Assembly: GCF_037404875.1 (NCBI RefSeq)
Contig: NZ_JBBELO010000028.1
Location: 82,180-146,179 of the forward strand
DNA length: 64,000 bases
Reading direction: 5' to 3'
Source of the DNA: Orlajensenia sp037404875
GTDB taxonomy: Bacteria; Actinomycetota; Actinomycetes; Actinomycetales; Microbacteriaceae
Shown here: in pieces, positions 44,034-52,305 of the stretch
Numbering within the stretch: the first letter of the stretch is position 1
How the letters are laid out: each line of letters starts with the position of its first letter
Position numbers and translations under genes: made by a program
The notes under the pieces: generated by a model
Databases searched by the model: none
Seen by the model: the letters and a program-made list of their open reading frames with translations, nothing else
Told to the model about the DNA's origin: nothing

Positions 44034-44039
44034 GATGGC

Positions 44040-44840
44040 ATGCTGGAGAATCCGCGCTCGCCGCGAGTGCGTGCCGTCGCCAAGCTCGCCAAGAAGCACT
44101 CCCGCGTCGAGAGCGGGCTCTTCCTCCTCGAGGGCCCGCAGGCCGTCTCCGAGGCCCTCGCCTATCGCCCGCAGCTTCTCGTCGAGCTCTACGCCACCCC
44201 GAGCGCCTGGGAGCGCTACCCCGAGATCGCCCAGGCGGCCGGCCGCGCTGGTGTCGACGTCGAATACGTGACCGAGCACGTGCTCGAGGCCATGTCCGAC
44301 ACGGTCACCCCGCAGGGCTTCGTCGCCGTCTGCCACCAGTTCCCGACCTCGATCAAAGACATCTTCTCGGCCGGACCGCGTCTCATCGCCGTGCTCGAGG
44401 AGGTGCGCGATCCGGGAAACCTCGGCACCATCGTGCGGGCTGCGGATGCCGCGGGCGCCGATGCGGTCATCCTCACCGGCCGCAGCGTCGACCTCTACAA
44501 CCCCAAGGTGGTGCGCTCCTCGACGGGCTCGATCTTCCACCTCCCCATCGCCGTCGACGTCGAGCTCACCGACGTGAGGGAGCGTGCCCGGGGCATCGGC
44601 ATGCAGTTACTGGCCGCCGACATCAAGGGCGACGACCTGCTCGAGGTGCGCGGCGAGGGGCTGCTGGCGGCGCCCACCGCATGGATCTTCGGCAACGAGG
44701 CGCGCGGACTGCCCGATGACAAGCTCTCGCTTGCCGACCGGGCTGTGAGCGTTCCCATCTACGGCAGCGCCGAGTCGATGAACCTGGCGACAGCGGCATC
44801 CGTGTGCCTCTACGAATCGGCTTTCGCGCAGCGCGCCTGA
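44040..44840 (+). CDS. TrmH/SpoU-family RNA 2'-O-methyltransferase
   Basis: Knotted (SPOUT) methyltransferase of 266 aa. The substrate-binding N-terminal domain (NPRSPRVRAVAKLAKKHSR) is followed by motif 1 LEEVRDPGNLGTIVRAADAA, motif 2 IFGNEARGLPDD and motif 3 VPIYGSAESMNLATAASVCLYE. These genes regularly follow rplT in Actinobacteria and modify rRNA or tRNA ribose. The exact target nucleotide cannot be inferred. Confidence 0.92.
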   Translation: MLENPRSPRVRAVAKLAKKHSRVESGLFLLEGPQAVSEALAYRPQLLVELYATPSAWERYPEIAQAAGRAGVDVEYVTEHVLEAMSDTVTPQGFVAVCHQFPTSIKDIFSAGPRLIAVLEEVRDPGNLGTIVRAADAAGADAVILTGRSVDLYNPKVVRSSTGSIFHLPIAVDVELTDVRERARGIGMQLLAADIKGDDLLEVRGEGLLAAPTAWIFGNEARGLPDDKLSLADRAVSVPIYGSAESMNLATAASVCLYESAFAQRA

Positions 44841-44955
44841 CGGGCACAGAAGCGCCGCGTGCGTGCCGGAGCGGCTCCCGAGACGCGGAACGGCGCCCGG
44901 TCACGATCCCGTAACCGTCACGGCTCGTCGGCTGCGCCCTCGACGGCATGCCCCC

Positions 44956-44961
44956 TATTGT
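44956..44961 (+). promoter_or_regulatory. -10 element of gluA, leaderless arrangement
   Basis: TATTGT followed by 6 nt and the ATG at 44968. It supports this start over an upstream in-frame start. Confidence 0.45.
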
Positions 44962-44967
44962 GGGCAC

Positions 44968-45756
44968 ATGCCGGAGAACCAAGCGTCGCCGCGCACGTCG
45001 AACATCACGGTGGGGCGCGGGGAACCCCTCGTGGTCGTCGATCACGTGAACAAGCACTTCGGCGAGCTGCATGTTCTGAAGGACATCACCACCACCGTCA
45101 ATCGCGGCGAGGTCGTCGTCGTCATCGGACCGAGCGGGTCGGGCAAGTCCACGCTGTGCCGGGCGATCAACCGTCTCGAGACCATCGACAGCGGCTCGAT
45201 CACGATCGACGGGGAGCGGCTGCCCGAGGAGGGCGCAGCGCTCGCGAAGCTGCGCGCCGACGTCGGCATGGTCTTTCAGTCCTTCAACCTGTTCGCCCAC
45301 AAGTCCGTGCTCGAGAACCTCACCCTGGCGCCCATGCGGGTCAAGCGCATTCCGAAGAAGCAGGCCGTGGAGCGGGCCATGGAGCTGCTCGACCGGGTCG
45401 GCGTCGCCGACCAGGCGGGCAAGATGCCCGCCCAGCTCTCCGGCGGCCAGCAGCAGCGCGTCGCCATTGCGCGCTCCCTCGCCATGTCACCCAAGCTCAT
45501 CCTCATGGACGAGCCGACCAGCGCCCTGGACCCCGAGATGATCAACGAGGTGCTGGATGTGATGGTCGGGCTCGCCAAAGACGGCATGACGATGATCGTC
45601 GTCACCCACGAGATGGGCTTCGCCCGCAAGGCGGCCGACCGGGTGCTCTTCATGGCCGAGGGCGAGATCGTCGAGGCGGCGAGCCCCCAGCAGTTCTTCA
45701 CGAGCCCCGAATCCCCGCGCGCACAGGACTTCCTCTCGAAAATCCTCGAGCACTGA
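44968..45756 (+). CDS. gluA: Glutamate-type amino-acid ABC transporter, ATPase
   Basis: ATP-binding subunit of 262 aa. Walker A is GPSGSGKSTLCRAINRLE, the Q-loop VFQSFNLFAHKSVLENL, the signature LSGGQQQRVAIARSLAM, Walker B LILMDEPTSALDPEM and the switch His VTHEMGFARKAADR. It is a polar-amino-acid importer ATPase. Gene order ATPase, binding protein, permease, permease equals gluABCD of Corynebacterium, so glutamate is the likely substrate. Confidence 0.92.
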   Translation: MPENQASPRTSNITVGRGEPLVVVDHVNKHFGELHVLKDITTTVNRGEVVVVIGPSGSGKSTLCRAINRLETIDSGSITIDGERLPEEGAALAKLRADVGMVFQSFNLFAHKSVLENLTLAPMRVKRIPKKQAVERAMELLDRVGVADQAGKMPAQLSGGQQQRVAIARSLAMSPKLILMDEPTSALDPEMINEVLDVMVGLAKDGMTMIVVTHEMGFARKAADRVLFMAEGEIVEAASPQQFFTSPESPRAQDFLSKILEH

Positions 45757-45838
45757 TCCCGTCCCTCCGCCGAAGCGAACCCGACCCTCCCTGACCCCTG
45801 ATACGAACCATCCAGGAACCACTGAGAAGAGGATGACC

Positions 45839-46705
45839 ATGAGAACGAGACGAACACTGGGCCTGGCCGCACTGGCTGCCGCCGCCGCCATCGCACTGGC
45901 CGGATGCTCCTCCGGCGATTCCGGGGGGAGCAGCGTCACCCCCGAGGCGAAGCCGACCTTCGAAGCAGGCACGACGATGGCCAAACTCGCGGATGCGGGA
46001 GCCATCACCATCGGCACCAAGTTCGACCAGCCGTTGTTCGGTCTCGTCGGACCGGATGGCACCCCAGAGGGCTTCGACGTGGAGATCGGCAAGATCATCG
46101 CCGCCAAGCTCGGCATCGCCGCCGACAAGATCAAGTGGACCGAGACGGTCAGCGCCAACCGGGAGCCCTTCATCCAGAACGGCCAGGTCGACATCGTCGT
46201 CGCGACCTACACGATCAACGACAAGCGCAAGGAGGTCATCTCCTTCGCAGGGCCGTACTACCTCGCCGGACAGTCGATCCTCGTGCTCGCCGACAACAAG
46301 GACATCAAGAGCGAAGACGACCTGAAGGGCCAGCCGGTGTGCTCGGTCACGGGCTCCACGCCCGCCGCGAAGCTCGCGGAGATCGGCGCTCAGCCGGTGC
46401 TGACCGACACCTACACCAACTGCCTCGAGCCGCTGCGCTCGGGAGCCGTGGTCGCGGTCTCGACCGACAACGTCATCCTCGCCGGGCTCGCCGCCCAGAA
46501 CGAGGGCGAGTTCAAGATCGTCGGCAAGCCGTTCACCGAGGAGCCCTACGGCATCGGCCTGGCCAAGGACGACACGGAGTTCCGCAACTTCATCAACGAC
46601 ACCCTCGAGGAGTCCTACGACGACGGCAGCTACAAGAAGGCGTGGGAGGCGACGGCAGGCAAGGTGCTGCCCTTCGTCGATCCGCCCGCGGTCGACCGGT
46701 ACTGA
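45839..46705 (+). CDS. gluB: Glutamate-type ABC transporter, substrate-binding lipoprotein
   Basis: Extracellular binding lipoprotein of 288 aa (SBP family 3). The signal has an MRTRR start, a hydrophobic run and lipobox ALAGC. The body contains LADAGAITIGTKFDQPLFG, EGFDVEIGKIIAAKLGI, DIVVATYTINDKRKEVISFAGPYY and the hinge/second-domain segment VCSVTGSTPAAKL. AGAGG ends at 45832, giving 6-nt spacing to ATG 45839 but none to ATG 45833, so the later start is chosen. Confidence 0.92.
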   Translation: MRTRRTLGLAALAAAAAIALAGCSSGDSGGSSVTPEAKPTFEAGTTMAKLADAGAITIGTKFDQPLFGLVGPDGTPEGFDVEIGKIIAAKLGIAADKIKWTETVSANREPFIQNGQVDIVVATYTINDKRKEVISFAGPYYLAGQSILVLADNKDIKSEDDLKGQPVCSVTGSTPAAKLAEIGAQPVLTDTYTNCLEPLRSGAVVAVSTDNVILAGLAAQNEGEFKIVGKPFTEEPYGIGLAKDDTEFRNFINDTLEESYDDGSYKKAWEATAGKVLPFVDPPAVDRY

Positions 46706-46772
46706 CTGAACCCGCTGGGCGGCCCGGTTCGCCGCGCCGCCCAGCGCATCCGTTGAGAGGAAGGAGGAGTCC

Positions 46773-47420
46773 GTGGACGTCGTTCTCGAGAACCTGCCGC
46801 GCTATCTCGACGGCTTCCGTCTGACCCTCCTGCTGCTCGTGGTCTCGGCGATCTTCGCCACCATCATCGGCACGATCATCGCCGCCATGCGCATCTCGCC
46901 CGTCACGTCGCTGCGCGGCTTCGCCACCGTCTACACCGAGCTCGTGCGCAACACGCCGCTCACCCTCGTGCTGTTCTTCTGCGCGATCATCCTGCCCTAC
47001 CTCGGCGTCGACCTGTCCTACCTCGTCTTCGCCATGATCGGGCTGAGCGTCTACACCTCCCCGTTCGTGGCCGAGGCGCTGCGCTCCGGCATCAACGGCG
47101 TGCCGATCGGCCAGGCGGAGGCGGCTCGCAGTCTCGGACTCGGGTTCGGCCAGAGCGTGGGTTACGTCATCCTTCCCCAGGCGTTCCGGATGAGCATCCC
47201 GCCGCTCATCAACGTCTTCATCGCCCTCACGAAGAACACCTCGGTGGCCGGCGGCTTCTTCGTGGCCGAACTGTTCACCATCGGCAAGGAGCTCGCCAAC
47301 GCGAACGGCAACGCGGTGATCGCCGTGCTGCTCGGCGTGGCCACCTTCTACCTCGTCATCACCATTCCGCTCGGCCTGCTGGCCGCACGGGTGGAGAAGC
47401 GCGTGGCGGTGACGCGATGA
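46773..47420 (+). CDS. gluC: Glutamate-type ABC transporter, permease 1
   Basis: Inner-membrane subunit of 215 aa with about five transmembrane segments. The N-terminal segment begins LPRYLDGFRLTLLLLVVSAI. The ATPase-coupling EAA loop is EAARSLGLGFGQSVGYVILPQAFR. It starts with GTG after AAGGAGG. The stop overlaps gluD (ATGA). Confidence 0.92.
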   Translation: MDVVLENLPRYLDGFRLTLLLLVVSAIFATIIGTIIAAMRISPVTSLRGFATVYTELVRNTPLTLVLFFCAIILPYLGVDLSYLVFAMIGLSVYTSPFVAEALRSGINGVPIGQAEAARSLGLGFGQSVGYVILPQAFRMSIPPLINVFIALTKNTSVAGGFFVAELFTIGKELANANGNAVIAVLLGVATFYLVITIPLGLLAARVEKRVAVTR

Positions 47421-48337
47421 GCGGTTCGAACGTCCTCTTCGACGCGCAGGGTCCGCGCGGGCGCCGCATCTCGCTGATCTTCTCGATTCTCGGCGCACTC
47501 GTCGTGCTCGCCGGGCTCGCGTGGATTCTCGCCATCCTCGCCGCCCCGCGCACGGCCGGGGGAGGGCTCACCCTGCCGGGCATGTTCGACCCGAGCCGGT
47601 GGGACATCTACGCCGATCCGCAGGTCTGGGGCGCGATCGGGCGTGGCGCCCTGGCCACGTTGCGCGCCGCCGGCATCGCGGCGGTCGGGGCCGTCGCGCT
47701 CGGCGTGGTGTTCGCCCTGCTGCGCAGCGCCGCGACGGCCTGGATCCGCATCCCGACGGCCATCGTGCTCGAGTTCTTCCGCGGCATGCCCGTGCTGCTG
47801 ATGATGCTGTTCATCCTGCTCGTCGCCTCGACCGGCGCCTTCTGGGCCGTCGTGATCGCCCTCGTCATCTACAACGGCGCGCTCATCGGCGAGGCGCTGC
47901 GCGCCGGACTCGCCGCCCTGCCGCGCGGCCAGCGCGAGGCGGGACTCAGCCTGGGGTTGCGACCCCTGCAATCTCGGATGCTGATCGAGTTTCCGCAGGC
48001 GTTCCGGCAGATGCTGCCGGTGATCGTCGCACAGCTCGTCGTGCTGCTGAAGGACACCTCGCTCGGCTACATCGTCGGCTACCCCGAGCTCATCCGCACG
48101 ACGATGAACAACCTGGCGAGCTTCTACGGCAATCGCTACCTGTTCTCGCTCTTCGTCGTGACGCTCGTGGTGTACCTCGTCATGAACCTCAGCCTCTCGT
48201 GGTTCGCGCGCTGGCTCTCGCGGCGCACGGCGAGCGGCGGTAGCCGGCGTTCCCGCAGCGCGGGGCCGCCCGTCGACCCCGACCAGGCCATCCTGCTCGC
48301 ACAGGCGTCCAGCCCATCGGAGGCGCCGGCGCGTTGA
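47417..48337 (+). CDS. gluD: Glutamate-type ABC transporter, permease 2
   Basis: Second permease, 306 aa, longer than GluC because of an extra N-terminal transmembrane segment (ISLIFSILGALVVLAGLAWILAIL) and periplasmic stretch. The EAA loop reads EAGLSLGLRPLQSRMLIEFPQAFRQ. The Arg/Ser-rich C-terminal tail is cytoplasmic. It pairs with GluC to form the channel. Confidence 0.92.
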   Translation: MSGSNVLFDAQGPRGRRISLIFSILGALVVLAGLAWILAILAAPRTAGGGLTLPGMFDPSRWDIYADPQVWGAIGRGALATLRAAGIAAVGAVALGVVFALLRSAATAWIRIPTAIVLEFFRGMPVLLMMLFILLVASTGAFWAVVIALVIYNGALIGEALRAGLAALPRGQREAGLSLGLRPLQSRMLIEFPQAFRQMLPVIVAQLVVLLKDTSLGYIVGYPELIRTTMNNLASFYGNRYLFSLFVVTLVVYLVMNLSLSWFARWLSRRTASGGSRRSRSAGPPVDPDQAILLAQASSPSEAPAR

Positions 48338-48375
48338 GCGCCGAGCATCCGGTTCGAGCCGGCATCGGCCATCGC

Positions 48376-48381
48376 TAAACT
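48376..48381 (+). promoter_or_regulatory. -10 element of pheS, near-leaderless arrangement
   Basis: TAAACT followed by 8 nt and the GTG at 48390, with no room for a phenylalanine leader peptide. Confidence 0.45.
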
Positions 48382-48389
48382 TGGGGCTT

Positions 48390-49430
48390 GTGTCTGAACC
48401 CACCGAGATCTCCGAGGCCAGCGTCGGCGCTGCCGTCGATGCCGCGCTCGCGGCCATCGCGACCGCCGACGACTCCGCTGCCCTGAAGGCCGTGCGCGCC
48501 GAGCACGCCGGCGAGGCATCGCCCCTGGCGAAGCTCAACGCGCAACTGCGCAACGTCGCCCCCGAGAACAAGGCCGCGTTCGGCAAGCTCGTCGGGCGGG
48601 CGCGTGGGCGCGTCAACCAGGCGCTGGCGGCTCGTGAGCAGGAGGTGCTCGTCGCCGAGGCGGCCGCGCGACTGGAGGCCGAGCGCGTGGACGTGACCGC
48701 CGCCGCGGTTCGCGCCCCGATCGGCGCCCGGCATCCGCTCACGCTGCTGCAGGAGCAGGTGAGCGACGTCTTCGTCGGCATGGGCTGGGAGATCGCAGAG
48801 GGGCCGGAGCTGGAGAGCGAGTGGTTCAACTTCGACGCCCTCAACTTCGACGCCGACCACCCCGCGCGTGCCATGCAGGACACCTTCTTCATCGATCCGC
48901 CCGAGGCGCACCTCGTGCTGCGCACGCACACGAGTCCGGTGCAGATCCGGGCGATGCTCGAGCGCGAGCTGCCGCTCTACGTGCTCGCTCCCGGGCGCGT
49001 CTTCCGCACCGATGAGCTGGATGCGACGCACACTCCCGTGTTCACCCAGTTCGAGGGCATCGCCATCGACAAGGGCCTCACCATGGCGCACCTGCGCGGA
49101 ACCCTCGAGCACTTCGCGAAGGTGATGTTCGGCGACGAGGTGAAGATCCGCCTGCGCCCCAGCTACTTCCCGTTCACCGAGCCCAGCGCCGAACCCGACA
49201 TCTGGCATCCCACGTTCGTCGGCGGTGCCCGCTGGATCGAGTGGGGCGGATGCGGCATGGTGCACCCGAACGTGCTGCGCGCAGCCGGCATCGACCCCGA
49301 GGTGTACTCGGGCTTCGCGTTCGGCATGGGTGTGGAGCGCACCCTCATGTTCCGCGACGACGTGAAAGACATGCGCGACATGGTCGAGGGCGATATCCGG
49401 TTCAGCCAGCAGTTCGGAATGGTGGTCTAG
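48390..49430 (+). CDS. pheS: Phenylalanyl-tRNA synthetase alpha subunit
   Basis: Catalytic subunit of 346 aa. A helical coiled-coil N-terminus that binds tRNA is followed by class II motif 1 near HPLTLLQEQVSDVFVGMGWE, motif 2 in PGRVFRTDELDATHTPVFTQFEG and motif 3 GFAFGMGVERTLMFRDD. GTG 48390 is chosen (TAAACT 8 nt upstream); a TTG three codons earlier is unlikely. pheT follows after 3 bp. Confidence 0.96.
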   Translation: MSEPTEISEASVGAAVDAALAAIATADDSAALKAVRAEHAGEASPLAKLNAQLRNVAPENKAAFGKLVGRARGRVNQALAAREQEVLVAEAAARLEAERVDVTAAAVRAPIGARHPLTLLQEQVSDVFVGMGWEIAEGPELESEWFNFDALNFDADHPARAMQDTFFIDPPEAHLVLRTHTSPVQIRAMLERELPLYVLAPGRVFRTDELDATHTPVFTQFEGIAIDKGLTMAHLRGTLEHFAKVMFGDEVKIRLRPSYFPFTEPSAEPDIWHPTFVGGARWIEWGGCGMVHPNVLRAAGIDPEVYSGFAFGMGVERTLMFRDDVKDMRDMVEGDIRFSQQFGMVV

Positions 49431-49433
49431 AGC

Positions 49434-51959
49434 ATGCGCATCCCCCTGAGCTGGCTCGGCGAATACGTCGACCTCGTTCCCGGAACCACGCCGGAAGAGG
49501 TGCACGCGCAACTCGTGAAGGTCGGGCTCGAAGAGGAGGACGTTCACCGCTTCGAGCTCACCGGCCCCATCGTGGTCGGCGAGGTTCTCGAGTTCACGGC
49601 GGAGCCGCAGTCCAACGGCAAGACCATCCGGTGGTGCCAGGTGCGCGTCGCCCCGGATGGCGCGTCCGCGGCGGACGGCGGCGAGGCCGTGCGCGGCATC
49701 GTCTGCGGAGCCGGCAACTTCTTCCCCGGCGACAAGGTCGTCGTGACCCTGCCCGGCGCGGTGCTTCCCGGCCCGTTCCCGATCGCGGCGCGCAAGACCT
49801 ACGGCCACGTCTCCGACGGCATGATCGCCTCCGCGCGCGAACTCGGCCTCGGCGAGGAGCACGACGGCATCCTGCGCCTGACCGAGCTGGGGCTCGACCC
49901 CGAGGTCGGCACGGATGCGATCGGCCTGCTGCACCTGGACGACGCGGCAATCGAGATCAACGTCACGCCCGATCGCGGTTATGCGTTCTCGATCCGGGGC
50001 GTCGCGCGCGAGTACGCCCACGCCACCGGTGGCGCCTTCCGCGACCCGGTCGCACAGGTACAGGCCACCGGCGTGGCGGAGCAGGGCTACCCGGTCGCGA
50101 TCGATGACCGCGCGCCGCTTCGCGGCAAGGTCGGCTCGACCGCGTTCTCGACCCAGATCGTCCGCGGCGTCGACCCCTCCCGACGCACACCCGCCTGGAT
50201 GGTCACGCGGCTGAAGCTCGCCGGCATCCGTTCGGTCTCCGTTCTCGTCGACATCACGAACTACGTCATGCTCGAGCTCGGCCAGCCGCTGCACGGCTAC
50301 GACCTCGACCAGCTGCGCGGCGGCATCGTCGTGCGCCGCGCGGCGCCGGGCGAGAAGTTCACGACCCTCGACGGCAAGGAGCGCAGCCTCAGTGGGGAAG
50401 ACCTCGTCGTGACGGATGACCGCGGCCCCATCGGCCTGGCCGGCGTCATGGGCGGTGCCGAGACCGAGATGGGCCCGTCGACGACGAACGTGCTTCTCGA
50501 GGCCGCCCTGTGGGATCCGGTGTCGGTGGCTCGCACCGCACGGCGGCACAAGCTGCCGAGCGAGGCCGCGAAGCGCTACGAGCGCGGTGTCGATCCCACC
50601 ATCGGCCCGGCCGCCGTGGCACGCGCGGCCCAGCTCATGGTCGATCTCGCCGGCGGTACTGCTGACGCGGGCGGCTCGCAGGTGCGCACGACACCCGATC
50701 GCGCCGCGATCCTGCTGCCCGACGGCTTCGTCTCCGGACTCGTCGGCGTCGCGTACACCGACGAGGAGATCCACTCGACGCTCGTCGAGATCGGCGCCCA
50801 TGTGGAACCGGCCGAGGGCGGGCTCTCCGTGACCCCGCCGTCATGGCGGCCCGACATCACCGGCAAGGCCGACCTCGCCGAGGAGATCGCGCGCATCACG
50901 GGCTACGACCGCATTCCCGCGGTGCTCCCGGTCGCTCCTCCCGGACGCGGGCTCACCCGATCGCAGCGCCTGCGCCGGGTCGCCGCCGACGTGCTCGCCG
51001 GCAGCGGGCTCACCGAGGTGGTCGCCTATCCGTTCGTGGGAGTCGCGGATGCCGCGGCATACGGGAGCCTGGAGGGTGTGGTCGAGGCGCCCGTGCGCGT
51101 GGCCAACCCGCTCGACGGCGAGAAGCCGCTTCTGCGCACCTCGCTGCTGCCCGGCCTGGCGGAGGTCGCCCACCGCAACCTCTCCCGCGGCCTGACCGAC
51201 CTGGCCATCTTCGAGAACGGTCTTGTCTTCCTTCCGAGCGCATCGGGCTCGCTCGGTTCGCCCGAGCTCCCGATCGGCGACGAGCGACCGAGCGACGAGG
51301 TGCTCGCAGCGCTGGCTGCCGGCATCCCGCACCAGCCGCGGAACCTCGCCGGCCTGCTCATCGGCAACGCGGTCGCCAAGCAGCCCGGTCAGGCGGCCAT
51401 CGCGTGGGACTGGGAAGATGCCGTGGCGGCCGTGCTGCGACTTGCGCGCTCGCTCGACGTCGACCTGAGCATCGAGCAGGGCGAGCACGTCGCCTTCCAT
51501 CCGGGCCGCACGGCGCGCATCGTCGCGGTGGGGGAGACCGTCGGCTATGCCGGTGAACTGCTGCCGGCACTCGCCGAGTCCGCCGACCTGCCGCGCGTCG
51601 TGGGCGCCTTCGAGGTCGACCTCGACGCGCTCATCCGGCTGGCCCGCACCGAGGTGCTCGCGCAGCCGGTGCGCACCATGCCCGCCGCCACCCAGGACCT
51701 CTCGCTCGTGGTCGCCGCCGACGTGCCCGCCGCATCCGTGCGCAGCGCCGTCGTCGACGGCGCGGGCGACCTGCTCGAAGAGGCCCGGCTCGTCGACGAC
51801 TACCGCGGCAACGGCATTCCCGAGGGCACGAAGAGCCTCACGTTCGCGCTGCGCTTCCGCGCACCCGACCGCACGTTGACGGCGGCAGAAGCCTCGGAGG
51901 CGAAGCTCGCCGGCGCCGCCCGCGCCGCCGACCTGACGGGTGCCCACATCCGCGAGTGA
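49434..51959 (+). CDS. pheT: Phenylalanyl-tRNA synthetase beta subunit
   Basis: Beta subunit of 841 aa. Order of domains: N-terminal module and tRNA-binding (EMAP-like) fold (about 40-155), B3/B4 editing region (about 215-400, including TNYVMLELGQPLHGYDLDQL and GVMGGAETEM), B5 (about 420-490), the class II-like core (FVGVADAAAYGS, LLRTSLLPGL) and a C-terminal anticodon-binding FDX-ACB domain (about 745-838, QPVRTMPAATQDLSLVVAADV). It ends 12 bp before a nested-hairpin repeat. Confidence 0.97.
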   Translation: MRIPLSWLGEYVDLVPGTTPEEVHAQLVKVGLEEEDVHRFELTGPIVVGEVLEFTAEPQSNGKTIRWCQVRVAPDGASAADGGEAVRGIVCGAGNFFPGDKVVVTLPGAVLPGPFPIAARKTYGHVSDGMIASARELGLGEEHDGILRLTELGLDPEVGTDAIGLLHLDDAAIEINVTPDRGYAFSIRGVAREYAHATGGAFRDPVAQVQATGVAEQGYPVAIDDRAPLRGKVGSTAFSTQIVRGVDPSRRTPAWMVTRLKLAGIRSVSVLVDITNYVMLELGQPLHGYDLDQLRGGIVVRRAAPGEKFTTLDGKERSLSGEDLVVTDDRGPIGLAGVMGGAETEMGPSTTNVLLEAALWDPVSVARTARRHKLPSEAAKRYERGVDPTIGPAAVARAAQLMVDLAGGTADAGGSQVRTTPDRAAILLPDGFVSGLVGVAYTDEEIHSTLVEIGAHVEPAEGGLSVTPPSWRPDITGKADLAEEIARITGYDRIPAVLPVAPPGRGLTRSQRLRRVAADVLAGSGLTEVVAYPFVGVADAAAYGSLEGVVEAPVRVANPLDGEKPLLRTSLLPGLAEVAHRNLSRGLTDLAIFENGLVFLPSASGSLGSPELPIGDERPSDEVLAALAAGIPHQPRNLAGLLIGNAVAKQPGQAAIAWDWEDAVAAVLRLARSLDVDLSIEQGEHVAFHPGRTARIVAVGETVGYAGELLPALAESADLPRVVGAFEVDLDALIRLARTEVLAQPVRTMPAATQDLSLVVAADVPAASVRSAVVDGAGDLLEEARLVDDYRGNGIPEGTKSLTFALRFRAPDRTLTAAEASEAKLAGAARAADLTGAHIRE

Positions 51960-51971
51960 CCCCCGCCCTGT

Positions 51972-52046
51972 CTCGCCGTTGAACCATTTCGTGCCCGTTG
52001 ATCCGCTCCTGGCGGCTCAACGGCCGCCAAATGGTTCAACGGCGAG
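51972..52046. repeat. Nested-hairpin intergenic element, copy B
   Basis: Outer stem CTCGCCGTTGAACCATTT (51972-51989) pairs perfectly over 18 bp with AAATGGTTCAACGGCGAG (52029-52046). After an internal loop the inner stem CCGTTGA/TCAACGG (51995-52001, 52017-52023) and an apical CCGC/GCGG hairpin follow. It is closely similar to copy A at 22.2 kb. Located after pheT, before the arg promoter. Confidence 0.88.
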
Positions 52047-52104
52047 GGTGGCAGCGGATGCCGGGTCGGCCACCGCGGAACGTGACGCGGGAATGTTGCG
52101 TGGT

Positions 52105-52134
52105 TTGCAAAGATCGCGCGGAAGCCGATAGGGT
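52105..52134 (+). promoter_or_regulatory. Promoter of the arg operon leader
   Basis: TTGCAA (52105-52110), an 18-bp spacer and TAGGGT (52129-52134), followed by 6 nt and the ATG at 52141. Transcription should begin at that ATG, making the leader ORF leaderless, or very close to it. Confidence 0.6.
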
Positions 52135-52140
52135 CGAGCC

Positions 52141-52224
52141 ATGTTCGCCGGTCAGCCCACCATCTCGCGTGTCGCGCGCGTGGGCTCCGTGCTGCCCCGA
52201 CGCCGAGTCGAGCGCCGAAGCTAG
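52141..52224 (+). CDS. Candidate arginine leader peptide upstream of argC
   Basis: Short ORF of 27 codons. It reads MFAGQPTISRVARVGSVLPR and ends RRVERRS. Seven of 27 codons are Arg, with three consecutive (52198-52206) and two more (52213-52218) just before the stop. It begins exactly 6 nt after TAGGGT, the window's recurrent start rule, and ends 81 bp before argC. Composition and position are those of an amino-acid-sensing leader peptide: ribosomes short of Arg-tRNA would stall near its end. That it is translated is inference. GC-rich DNA yields Arg codons readily, so the count alone is not proof. Confidence 0.55.
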   Translation: MFAGQPTISRVARVGSVLPRRRVERRS

Positions 52225-52300
52225 GCGATGTTCCGCCGACGGCTGATGCCGTCCGTCGTGGGCATCGCCGGATCAGCCTCGAAGCTACGACTCTAAGGTG
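52205..52300 (+). promoter_or_regulatory. Alternative RNA structures between the leader ORF and argC
   Basis: GGCGATG (52224-52230) can pair with CATCGCC (52263-52269), enclosing GACGGC-TGAT-GCCGTC (52238-52253). GAGTCG (52205-52210), inside the Arg codons, can pair with CGACTC (52288-52293), which touches the argC Shine-Dalgarno AAGGTGG (52294-52300). A ribosome stalled on the Arg codons would mask GAGTCG. There is no T tract, so translational attenuation is more likely than termination. Confidence 0.4.
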
Positions 52301-52305
52301 GAAAC